Part shown: positions 20,905 through 29,839 of the stretch, in pieces
How the letters are laid out: the number at the start of each line of letters is the position of its first letter
Position numbering within the stretch: the stretch's first letter is position 1
From: Pelobates cultripes
Lineage: Eukaryota; Chordata; Amphibia; Anura; Pelobatidae
Assembly: GCA_933207985.1 (NCBI GenBank)
Contig: OW240913.1
Location: forward strand, 265,631,201 to 265,695,200
DNA: 64,000 bases
Direction of reading: 5' to 3'
Program-made: the position numbers and the translations under genes
The notes under the pieces: generated by a model
Told to the model about the DNA's origin: nothing
Seen by the model: the letters and a program-made list of their open reading frames with translations, nothing else
The model's database searches: none

Positions 20905-21480
20905 AACTTCGTATGGATAATAGGGCACTCCTATGTGTACTGAGCAGCCCGGCGTGCGGAAGACAGAGTGTATGAGTTTTCCCTATGAGTCAGTTCGGGT
21001 ACGTTGGAGGGAGTCAAGGGGATTACGCTGGGACCAAATGTACTCCCAATGTCTTCAATTGAGCCGCAGCGTCTCTGGTCCAGTCAAATTGGTATTTCAC
21101 ACGGGCGGGTATAATATTGGCCGGCGGCGGTCGGTTGATCTTATCCAGGCCAAGAAGCAAGATGTGGCGCGCTGCTTTGGTCTTTTTAAGGACTTAATTT
21201 TAGTTTGGTCAGAAATCATGCTTTGCCCAGTATGGCGGGCGAGCGCACATAGCTAAGGCTTATAGAGGTGTAGGAGGAAGGTCAACATGACGGTCTCTAG
21301 ATTTATTCGGCGCATAGGAGAGGTGTAGTATGCCACTTTGAGCTGGAAGGAGATAATGCTAATGTCATGCAGGGGGGTGGCGTACATTTGTCACTGGTAG
21401 GCTTGGACATATTCAATGTGGGACTCCAGTCAGGAATTGAAATTACGCTGTCGGCAGGGGGGTGCAATGCTGGCGCAGAG
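20905..21480 (+). pseudogene. SGNH-hydrolase-like ORF of the Ngaro element
   Basis: After the recombinase, the frame VWIIGHSYVYW (20911-20940) carries the GxS-type Ser block of SGNH hydrolases. It is broken at once by a TGA at 20941 where a Trp codon is likely. Further blocks after frame shifts are GLRWDQM (about 21022), GPVKLVFHTGGYNIGRR (about 21079-21129; families in this group have GGND at this place) and GGVHLSLVGLDIFN (about 21374-21416), in which the usual Asp of DGVHL is Gly. Vertebrate Ngaro elements are known to carry such an extra ORF of unknown role. The copy is inactive. Confidence 0.65.
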
Positions 21481-21690
21481 TAAGGCGCGCGAGGAGGGCA
21501 TCACGGTGGCAGTATCCTGGATAGCGCAAAGAAAAGGTTAAGATGAAGAGTCGCTTTAGGGAGATGACAGCACGCGTGGGAGCTGATGGCGGAGTGCCAG
21601 CTGTTTAGGCTCATGGAAAAAGGTTGGGGAAACTGTCTGTTGGGTAACCGCTCGACAGCTGACGGATTTCGATGTTAAAAGTTAAAATTT

Positions 21691-21756
21691 AATAAAGCTG
21701 TGGCCGTTGCCATTATCCCCTAAGAAGGTGTCCGGTGTGTTATTGGGGGGCAACGG
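21691..21756 (+). terminator. Ngaro poly(A) signal and 3' hairpin
   Basis: AATAAA at 21691-21696 is followed by the inverted repeat CCGTTGCC (21704-21711) and GGCAACGG (21749-21756). The hairpin may belong to the element's terminal repeat. Confidence 0.45.
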
Positions 21757-21779
21757 TGGGGACATGGATTATGGGTCAG

Positions 21780-22140
21780 CAGTCATGTGTTTGCATGGCT
21801 GGGAAGGAAAAAGACACACAAAACAGTCTGAGGGGAGAAAGAGACACACAAAATGTTTGAGGGGGAAAAAAAGACAGAAAGGAGTTTGAGGAAGAAAGAC
21901 ACACAGAAAGGGACTGGGGGGGGGGAATAAGACCCACAAAGGGGCTTGGGGAAGTAAGAGACATGCAAAAGGACTGGGGGAAGTAAGAGATACACAAATG
22001 GTTTTAAAATACACACATGGGTGTATAAGACACATAAATGGGGGGACACAAAAACAAAGGGGGAAAAGGAGGTAAGACATTCGAAAGAGGGAATAGGAAA
22101 TGGAAAAGAGGTTAAGAAACTCAAAAGCGGGGGTTACAAG
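21780..22140. repeat. Purine-rich minisatellite
   Basis: About ten degenerate units of the type GGGG-AA(A/G)AAGACACACAAA-G, each roughly 30 bp. The long minus-strand frames rich in Pro, Ser and Phe are artefacts of the purine strand. Confidence 0.75.
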
Positions 22141-22144
22141 TCAT

Positions 22145-22194
22145 ACAGGTGAAGATGCATTTTCTTTGGAAGGGGGGAATGCATCTTCACCTGT
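22145..22194. repeat. Perfect 17-bp inverted repeat
   Basis: ACAGGTGAAGATGCATT at 22145-22161 and its exact reverse complement at 22178-22194 are separated by 16 bp. It could be a very small palindromic MITE. Confidence 0.85.
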
Positions 22195-22199
22195 GTAGC

Positions 22200-23480
22200 A
22201 AAGAAAAACGTTGCACCAGCTCTGTCTATGACTATAACAAGTAGGTCTCCTGGCTTTCTCAACTAAACAGTTAAATGTTAACAAGACATATTAAACCTGT
22301 ATAAGGAGATTCTACCTCTGCACACCATCTACTGCAATCCCAAATATTTTGTAAGTATTGTATATATCTGCCATTATTGTTCTGTTATTTTTTTCTTACT
22401 AAATTAACTTCATTGTGTATGGGTTCAAGTGTTGCAGTCTATACCAAGAGTGATAAAATCAAGTAATTTAATGTATTGCTTAAATTATTTTCTGCCCAAT
22501 CATTGCACATTATTACACCATCGTACCATGAATCGTGAATCTACCCTTTATCTGTAAAATACATAGCCCGGCTTTACAATTTTAGGACTGCACTTCCATA
22601 CCATGATGAACTCTTTTTATTCTTATGTAACATGTAGACTATGATCTAACACTAAATTACAAACAAAAATAAGTAATCAACAGCCCCAAAGCATGGTATG
22701 TGTAGTGAATATGCAGAGCAAATTATTCTAATTCACACAGCTCTAATTGCTGTTTTTTAATTTTCAGCTGTTCCGTTTAATGAGAGTTGAAGAAAGCATT
22801 GACATGAACATTTATCAGTCTGCTGGATGTTTCCTCAATGTAATGATTGTACTCTTGTGTTGCATTCTGTGGGAAAACCAATGAGTGCAAAATGGGATTA
22901 ACGGGCAGCAAAGTTGAAAAAACATGTTATTTAAAAAAAGACCTCATTAAGTGCCGTGCAGCCCCTTATATGAAAAGCTATTTGCAATTGAAGACAGGCT
23001 ACTGACTTCCGGATATCAAGTATGTAATCTCCTGTTTACTGCTCAAATGGAAAAAAAAAATGATCACATTAAATAAATCTGTTTAGAGCTTTAGAACCTT
23101 TATTAAGACCAGAGGTGAGAAACATTAACTGCCCTTTCTCCTTCACCTCATGTGGGTTGAAGTAACGTAATAGTGTGAACTCCAAGCCAACAATACCTCC
23201 TATTCAAAACAAGTAAATATTTGACCAACACCTCTCCCAATGGCATTTTGTTAAATATAACAAGCAGGAGTTGATAAAAAGCCCTATGTCAGGATTGGAC
23301 ATGAACAATAATAATAATTATATTAGCGAGTTTTCAAGTTGCTTGCCCTAAAAATAATGCCCCTTTTTGACTGAATGGATGCCTGACTCACTTGTCCCAT
23401 GTTCGCCTTAAATAGGAAAACTTTCTCCAATATGTTCTCCAATATTTTTAAATATATATATATTGTTATAAATTAACATA
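22200..23480. other. AT-rich single-copy-looking DNA, no gene
   Basis: No repeat or gene was recognised. The part at about 22750-23010 is less AT-simple and could be conserved noncoding sequence, but that cannot be judged from one sequence. Confidence 0.3.
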
Positions 23481-23488
23481 TTCCAAAT

Positions 23489-23624
23489 CGGGGATAGGCA
23501 ACCTTCGTCACTCCAGATGTTTTGGACTACACCTCCAATTATGCTTTGCCAGTATTATGGCTGTACGAGCATTGTGGCAAATTTTGTCCACAACATCTGG
23601 AGTGCAGAAGGTTGCCTAACCCTG
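23489..23624. mobile_element. 136-bp palindromic hAT-type MITE
   Basis: The element begins CGGGGATAGGCAACCTTCG and ends GGTTGCCTAACCCTG. Internal arms (CACTCCAGATGTT... and ...AACATCTGGAGTG) are also inverted-complementary. The flanks TTCCAAAT and TTCTAGAT agree at 6 of 8 positions, consistent with a mutated 8-bp target duplication of hAT type. The family is common in frogs and fishes. Confidence 0.75.
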
Positions 23625-24241
23625 TTCTAGATCATACATATATCCCTTTTACCTCCAAACATTTATATTAACCTTTTTTTAAGAAAAAAACAAAACAATC
23701 TGATAGAACAAGTTTAACAGAACTCTCATGATGGCCTTGATTCAATGTGCTTTACAAATGATTAAATACTTCAATGTGCTTTATAAATTTCAAAATAATT
23801 TATATACAAAAATTCCAATTTATTTTAATGGTGACTTCAGTAGATAAATCCTTTGGAAGGTTTTTTTTTTTTTTTTTAACCATATTGAATCATTTTAAAG
23901 CTTATTAACCCCTTAAGGACGGAGCCAAATGTACACGTTGTGAACAAAACAAAATGTAAACAAAACCTGGCATTTGCGCTACATGTCTGTCCAACCGTAA
24001 TTCATAGTAAATGCACCCACCCTTATTATATATAATTATATTCAGGGGAAACAGGGCTTTCATTTAATATCAAATATTTAGCTGTGAAACATAATTTAAT
24101 ATGAAAAAAATGGGAAAAAATAAGATTTTTTAAAAAATTTTTTAGTTCTACATGACATTTTAACGGTCAATGTCATAATACTGTTTGCTTTTACTGCAAT
24201 AAAATACACATATTTGTATTCAGTAAAGTCTCACGTGTAAG

Positions 24242-25010
24242 ACAGTACCCCTTATGTACAGGTTTTATGGCGTTTTGGGAAGTTACAGGGTCAAATATAG
24301 CACATTACATTTGAAATTGAAATTCGCCAGATTGGTTACGTTGCCTTTGAGACTGTTTAGTAGCCCAGGAATTAAATTTACACCCATAATGGCATACCAT
24401 TTGCAATAGTAGACAACCCAAGGTATTGCAAATGGGGTATGTCCAGTCTTTTTTAGTAGCCATTTGGTCACAAACACTGGCCAAAGTTAGCGTTAGTATT
24501 TGTTTGTGTGTGAAAAATGCAAAAAACACCAATTTTGGCCAGTGTTTGTGACTAAGTGGCTACTAAAAAAGACTGGACATACCCCGTTTGCAATACCTTG
24601 GGTTGTCTACTATTGCAAATGGTATGCCATCATAGGGGTAATTTTCATTCTTGGGCTACCATAGGGTCTCAAAGGCAACCGTAACCAATCTGGCGAATTT
24701 TAATGTGAAAAAAATGAAACACAAGCCTTATATTTGACGCTGTAACTTTTGAAAACACCATAAAACCTGTACATGAGGGGTACTGTTGTACTCGGGAGAC
24801 TTCGCTGAACACAAATATTTGTGTTTCAAAATAGTAAAAAGTATCGCAGCAATAATATCGTCCGTGTAAGTGCTGTTTGTGCGTGAAAAATGCAAAAAAC
24901 TTCACTTCTACTGGCGATATCATCGTTGTAATACATTTTACTGTTTTGAAACACTAATATTTGTGTTCAGCGAAGTCTCCCGAGTAGAACAGTACCCCCC
25001 ATGTACAGGT
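24242..25010. repeat. Nested foldback arms
   Basis: The left arm 24242-24490 and right arm 24533-24790 are inverted copies around about 24510 (for example CAAATGGTATGCCAT-type blocks on both sides). A second inverted pair, about 24764-24861 and 24912-25010, surrounds about 24887 (AACACAAATATTTGTGTT and ACTTCGCTGAACACAAATAT blocks). The central motif GTGAAAAATGCAAAAAAC appears at both centres. Confidence 0.75.
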
Positions 25011-25159
25011 TTTATGGTGTCTTGGAAAGTTATAGGGTTAAATATAGTGCTAGCAAATTAAATTCCCTTTACTTTCGGCATGGGTTGTCAGGCAGGTCCC
25101 GCTAATTGTAATTAATTAAGATACCTAATTATGTAAAAATATTACATAAATATATATGT

Positions 25160-25379
25160 AGAATTAATATATATATATATATATATAAAACAATGTTTTT
25201 CTTGTGAAATTAATATATATATATATATATATATATATCAAAATACACGTAGAACGAAATAATATATATATCTATATACATAAATATATACGTATATATC
25301 ACTATATATATATATACCTATATATAAATAAAAATATTTTAAAAAATTTATATAGATATATACATATATATACACATAC

Positions 25380-25412
<33 letters not shown>
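25160..25412. repeat. TA-rich microsatellite tracts (left)
   Basis: Several (TA)n runs are separated by short unique pieces. The Ile/Tyr-rich reading frames here are artefacts. The tract from 25204 onward is mirrored at 28870-29076. Confidence 0.9.
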
Positions 25413-25415
<3 letters not shown>

Positions 25416-25476
25416 GATAAAGAGATGCACTCTCAGGACTTTGAAAAAATAGTTAATTTATTCCAGCAGGTATAAC

Positions 25477-25511
25477 ATCAAAGTTTGCCGACGTTTCGAC
25501 CCATTCGGGTC
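25477..25511 (-). ncRNA. Hammerhead-like motif in PLE tail (left copy)
   Basis: Mirror image of the motif at 28761-28795, reading on the minus strand with the same GACCC/GGGTC hairpin and GAAAC. Confidence 0.5.
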
Positions 25512-26116
25512 TTTCTCAAGGTCAATGTACCTGTGCTTACAAGCCATTTATATAGGACATAAAAAGAAGTACTCACCAATCTGTGAAGAACCCCCTGAAT
25601 CCCTCCGTGCACACCCGGAAGTGAAACCGGAAATAGAACCCACGATCACATGATCCACGCATAAGTGATCATGTGGTGTTGCTAAGATACCGATAGGAAA
25701 ACAATTAATTATAAGATCGGTAAATATCTCATAGATGTGCAAGTGAAATGTCTAATATCAATCTATTGATGAAATCTGATTAAAGTGCAGAGTGCATAAA
25801 TCCGCAAAAATGCAGCCTAATATAAAAAAAATAAGCAAAGATCATAAGATCAAATATACTGTGTAAAGTGTCACCATATATCTAAAGAAGTGATCAAAAA
25901 AATAAAGAATGTTATGTTAAAAACATTTCACCAACCATGTCAAGTTTAGAAGGCATTTAGCTGAAGCAATCTATAACAAAAAAAAAACAAAAAAAACTAG
26001 CAGACTAAAAAAGGGAAAAAAAGCCATTAGAATAAAGGCTCCAAAAAAACCAATAAGGATCACAAATATACTTAGAGAAAAAGGGAAACCATATGATTAT
26101 TCAAAGAACATTATTA

Positions 26117-27019
26117 TTAAAGAAACATAGAGAGCACAATATTCTCGTTGAGTCCTCTTGGTGTCACTGTGTCCAGCCGATGGATCCATTGTGCCTCACG
26201 TTGAAGTAGTTTCTTTGATCTGTCACTCCCTGTGGACATTGGGGGGACATGATCAATAGCCGTGAAACGTAACAGAGGAAGTCTATGTTGCATATGTAGG
26301 AAATGTTTAGCGACTGGCTTATCGCTATATTGATCTCTAAATGCTGTTGTTATGGTCGACCGATGTCCCCTTATGCGGTCTCTCAACGTCAAGTCGGTTT
26401 TGCCAACGTACGAAAGTCCGCAGGGACATGTGATCATGTATATCACATGGTTAGTGGTACACGTGATATAATGAGATATTTTAATTCTCTGACCGCTATG
26501 GGGATGAGCAAAGGTCGTGCCACTGACCATGTGACTACATGTCACACATCCACTGCATTTATAACAACCTTTCTTCACAATACTCCTCGGTTTACGGTAG
26601 CAAATTTCTGGGTCACTCTTCACCAGAAGGTCCTTTAAGTTTTTGTTTCTTCTGTAACTGATAACAGGGGAACTCATGAATGTATGAGGTAGTGATTTAT
26701 CTGAACGTAATATATCCCAATGTCTTTGGATAGATTGTCTAATTTTCGATGTTCCAATGTGAAAAGTCATGGGAAGATAAATTTTTGGTTCTTTTGGTAC
26801 CTTCTTAGTTTTATCATTCAATCTTTCTTGATTCCATATATTCAAAGCTTTAGTTTGTGCTATTTGGAGAGTTTGTGGACGATAACCTCGCATACGAAAT
26901 CTCTCCCACATTTCTTCCAATTGGGCTCTTCGTTTTTCGGTTTCTGTATTACGATCCGTATTTTTACGGTATAAAGTAAATTCAAATTTGTTTTCTTTTT
27001 TATAGATGGTGACATCCAA
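26117..27019 (-). pseudogene. PLE RT C-terminus plus GIY-YIG endonuclease, left copy with 87-bp deletion
   Basis: The open frame of 300 codons starts MDVTIYKKENK at 27019. It lacks 29 residues present in the right copy (the SSFHPQQLKKSLPVSQFLR block), lost between TAATAC repeats. After the RT connection come the cysteine cluster CYKCSGCVTCSH and the GIY-YIG domain with VIYMITCPCGLSYVGKT. The C-terminal blocks REAQWIHRLDT and GLNENI follow. The deleted block is conserved in PLE RTs, so this copy is defective although open. It differs from the right copy at only a handful of residues (for instance TNHV versus TDHV and STGSD versus SRGGD). No methionine start of its own is expected, because the protein is 5' truncated. 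Confidence 0.8.
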
Positions 27020-27043
27020 AAATTGAATTGATTTTTCATCAAT

Positions 27044-28168
27044 TTGATAACTCAGGATAGATCTGGAACAAATGATTCAGGTACCAGGATAGATCTGGAA
27101 CAAATGATTCATGAAATAAATCAATCTTCTACACCTGTTATACTGAGTTATCAAATTGATGAAAAATCAATTCAATTTTTGGATGTCACCATCTATAAAA
27201 AAGAAAACAAATTGGAATTTACTTTATACCGTAAAAATACGGATCGTAATACTCTCTTATCTGTCTCCAGTTTTCATCCACAACAACTTAAGAAATCACT
27301 CCCGGTCTCCCAATTCTTAAGGACATTAAGATATAATACAGAAACCGAAAAACGAAGAGCCCAATTGGAAGAAATGTGGGAGAGATTTCGTATGCGAGGT
27401 TATCGTCCACAAACTCTCCAAATAGCACAAACTAAAGCTTTGAATATATGGAATCAAGAAAGATTGAATGATAAAACTAAGAAGGTACCAAAAGAACCAA
27501 AAATTTATCTTCCCATGACTTTTCACACTGGAACATCGAAAATTAGACAATCTATCCAAAGACATTGGGATATATTACATTCAGATAAATCACTACCTCA
27601 TACATTCATGAGTTCCCCTGTTATCAGTTACAGAAGAAACAAAAACTTAAAGGACCTTCTGGTGAAGAGTGACCCAGAAATTTGCTACCGTAAACCGAGG
27701 AGTATTGTGAAGAAAGGTTGTTATAAATGCAGTGGATGTGTGACATGTAGTCACATGGTCAGTGGCACGACCTTTGCTCATCCCCATAGCGGTCAGAGAA
27801 TTAAAATATCTCATTATATCACGTGTACCACTGACCATGTGATATACATGATCACATGTCCCTGCGGACTTTCGTACGTTGGCAAAACCGACTTGACGTT
27901 GAGAGACCGCATAAGGGGACATCGGTCGACCATAACAACAGCATTTAGAGATCAATATAGCGATAAGCCAGTCGCTAAACATTTCCTACATATGCAACAT
28001 AGACTTCCTCTGTTACGTTTCACGGCTATTGATCATGTCCCCCCAATGTCCAGAGGGGGTGACAGATCAAAGAAACTACTTCAACGTGAGGCACAATGGA
28101 TCCATCGGCTGGACACAGTGACACCAAGAGGACTCAACGAGAATATTGTGCTCTCTATGTTTCTTTAA
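27044..28168 (+). pseudogene. PLE RT C-terminus plus GIY-YIG endonuclease, right copy (open, 5' truncated)
   Basis: A 374-codon open frame, of which roughly the first 20 codons are the spacer direct repeat. Readable order: LEQMIHEINQSST, IQFLDVTIYKKENK (the late RT block after the catalytic YxDD, about residues 46-60), SFHPQQLKKSLPVSQFLR (about 85-100), then a Cys cluster (CYKCSGCVTC, about 226-235) and the GIY-YIG domain with VIY (266-268) and YVG (277-279). RDRIRGH and the E of LQREAQW follow. PLEs use this nuclease for target cleavage and RT for priming at the nick. The fingers and catalytic palm are missing, so the copy cannot retrotranspose alone, yet the frame is uninterrupted, which points to a recent insertion. 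Confidence 0.85.
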
Positions 28169-28866
28169 TAATAATGTTCTTTGAATAATCATATGGTTTC
28201 CCTTTTTCTCTAAGTATATTTGTGATCCTTATTGGTTTTTTGGAGCCTTTATTCTAATGGCTTTTTTTCCCTTTTTTAGTCTGCTATTTTTTTTATTTTT
28301 TTTTTGTTATAGATTGCTTCAGCTAAATGCCTTCTAAACTTGACATGGTTGGTGAAATGTTTTTAACATAACATTCTTTATTTTTTTGATCACTTCTTTA
28401 GATATATGGTGACACTTTACACAGTATATTTGATCTTATGATCTTTGCTTATTTTTTTATATTAGGCTGCATTTTTGCGGATTTATGCACTCTGCACTTT
28501 AATCAGATTTCATCAATAGATTGATATTAGACATTTCACTTGCACATCTATGAGATATTTACCGATCTTATAATTAATTGTTTTCCTATCGGTATCTTAG
28601 CAACACCACATGATCACTTATGCATGGATCATGTGATCGTGGGTTCTATTTCCGGTTTCACTTCCGGGTGTGCACGGAGGGATTCAGGGGGTTCTTCACA
28701 GATTGGTGAGTACTTCTTTTTATGTCCTATATAAATGGCTTGTAAGCACAGGTACATTGACCTTGAGAAAGACCCGAATGGGTCGAAACGTCGGCAAACT
28801 TTGATGTTATACCTGCTGGAATAAATTAACTATTTTTTCAAAGTCCTGAGAGTGCATCTCTTTATC

Positions 28867-28870
<4 letters not shown>
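27085..28870 (+). mobile_element. Penelope-like element, direct copy (right arm)
   Basis: The plus-strand PLE copy extends from the palindrome spacer to the tail ...GAGTGCATCTCTTTATCCTC, after which (TA)n begins. The 3' noncoding part (28169-28870) includes the hammerhead-like motif. Clade placement (Neptune or Poseidon type) was not decided. Confidence 0.88.
28761..28795 (+). ncRNA. Hammerhead-like motif in PLE tail (right copy)
   Basis: CCTTGAGAAAGACCC, GAAT, GGGTCGAAACGTCGG form a stem II-like hairpin (GACCC/GGGTC) followed by GAAAC, the hammerhead 3' core. The 5' core reads TTGAGAA against CUGANGA and deviates, so self-cleavage is uncertain. PLE terminal repeats are known to carry hammerhead ribozymes. 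The mirrored copy is at 25477-25511 on the minus strand. Confidence 0.5.
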
Positions 28871-28898
<28 letters not shown>

Positions 28899-28940
28899 GT
28901 ATGTGTATATATATGTATATATCTATATAAATTTTTTAAA

Positions 28941-28973
<33 letters not shown>

Positions 28974-29025
28974 CGTATATATTTATGTATATAGATATAT
29001 ATATTATTTCGTTCTACGTGTATTT

Positions 29026-29071
<46 letters not shown>

Positions 29072-29400
29072 TTCACAATACAGTTAGAGCGAAATAACAC
29101 ACATCTATATATTTTTTTATTATTTATTTTTAATTATTTTTTAATTAAATTTTTTAACGTATTTACATTTTTATTTTTTTTATATTATATATAAATATAT
29201 ATATATAACAATAATTATATATATATATATTTAATCAGTATCAGTCTACGTGTAATTTGATATTAATATATATATATATAATTATATATATATTAATAGT
29301 AAAATACACCTAGACGGTGTACGTGTGTGTATGTATATGTGTATATATATACTTATCTATATACATTATATATATATGATCTAAGTATATATTATTTTTT
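28870..29400. repeat. TA-rich tracts and tandem modules (right)
   Basis: Long (TA)n runs alternate with modules related to CAAAATACACGTAGAACG. Up to 29076 they are the mirror of the left arm. From 29074 a module in the original orientation (CACAATACAGTTAGAGCG) resumes. Confidence 0.8.
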
Positions 29401-29602
29401 TTTTACACTATTTATTTTATTTTATTTTCAGCCATCAGGGGGACCACCTGTCATTACAGGCAGCCCCCCTGCTGGCAATGCTGCAGCCAGCTACCCCCGA
29501 CCATGTGATTGTGGGGTCCTCGCAAGGACCCCACTCTCACATGGCCGGGGGGCTTCCAGGAGGACGGAAGTGCCACGGGGGGGCTCCCTGGGAAGTAGGA
29601 AA

Positions 29603-29680
29603 AGACCGGAGGGCGTACTATTACGCCCGGCGGCGCTTAGAGCCGCTTAGAATAGGGCGTAATAGTACGCCCTCCGGTCT
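29603..29680. repeat. Perfect 26-bp inverted repeat near the foldback element's right end
   Basis: Arms 29603-29628 and 29655-29680 are exact reverse complements around a 26-bp loop. Each arm contains GGGCGTA...TACGCCC, which is itself self-complementary, so cruciform or branched structures are possible. A second hairpin lies at about 29496-29550 (GGGGTCC...GGACCCC). Confidence 0.85.
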
Positions 29681-29839
29681 TAAGGGGGTAAAACAAGGCC
29701 TTTATTGGGATAATCTGGGCTATTTGATATTAGGAAATCAATCATACTGATGAATCTATAGAAAGCTATAGATGTCCTACAATATATATTGGTAAGAGGA
29801 GATAAGAGTTTAATAAATAAATTTACTTCATTAGGTATA

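Larger units (their letters stand above)
16280..21760 (+). mobile_element. Ngaro/DIRS-type tyrosine-recombinase retrotransposon, degraded
   Basis: Domains run in order on the plus strand: gag with a CCHC-like knuckle (16298-17500), reverse transcriptase (17480-18440), RNase H (18500-18900), tyrosine recombinase (about 20080-20800), SGNH-hydrolase-like ORF (20905-21480) and AATAAA at 21691. No methyltransferase domain fits between RNase H and recombinase: only about 160 bp remain once the solo LTR is removed. The knuckle and the hydrolase favour Ngaro over DIRS1. A 1039-bp solo LTR interrupts it at 18997-20035. The split-direct-repeat termini were not identified, so both edges are approximate. 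Confidence 0.82.
25430..27055 (-). mobile_element. Penelope-like element, inverted copy (left arm)
   Basis: This is a minus-strand PLE copy, 5' truncated in the RT domain at the palindrome centre and ending in the tail GAGGATAAAGAGATGCAC-type sequence next to the TA tract. It carries the RT C-terminal part and GIY-YIG domain (26117-27019) and a noncoding tail with a hammerhead-like motif at 25477-25511. Confidence 0.88.
25204..29076. repeat. 3.9-kb near-perfect palindrome (inverted duplication)
   Basis: The left arm 25204-27055 and right arm 27143-29076 are reverse complements with few substitutions: five or so amino-acid changes over 300 shared codons. An 87-bp deletion affects the left arm. 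The spacer 27056-27142 continues a direct repeat (27053-27079 and 27085-27111, a 27-mer at 32-bp spacing). Each arm holds a PLE 3' part and about 200 bp of TA-rich DNA outside the PLE end. Confidence 0.9.
23909..29688. mobile_element. TTAA-type foldback element hosting the PLE palindrome
   Basis: The left end is TTAA (23905-23908) plus CCCCTTAAGGACGGAG. The right end, read inverted, is CCCCCTTAAGACCGGAGGG. The terminal repeats match apart from one inserted base, and the right target site appears mutated to TAAA. Outside the PLE palindrome the element consists of foldback arms (24240-25010), AT-rich tandem modules containing ATACACGTAGA variants, and a GC-rich right part with strong hairpins (29430-29680). 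No transposase is present, so it is a non-autonomous element. The two ends are inferred to belong together from their similarity and orientation. Confidence 0.55.

Noticed and set aside
23909..25010. CRISPR-like repeat spacing in the foldback arms
   Set aside because: The repeats are inverted and diverged, and the setting is eukaryotic transposon DNA.
25204..25413. Ile/Tyr-rich open frame
   Set aside because: Pure TA microsatellite translation.
26303..26638. Plus-strand 111-codon frame, mirrored at 27647-27982
   Set aside because: Antisense shadow of the PLE GIY-YIG ORF, duplicated by the palindrome.
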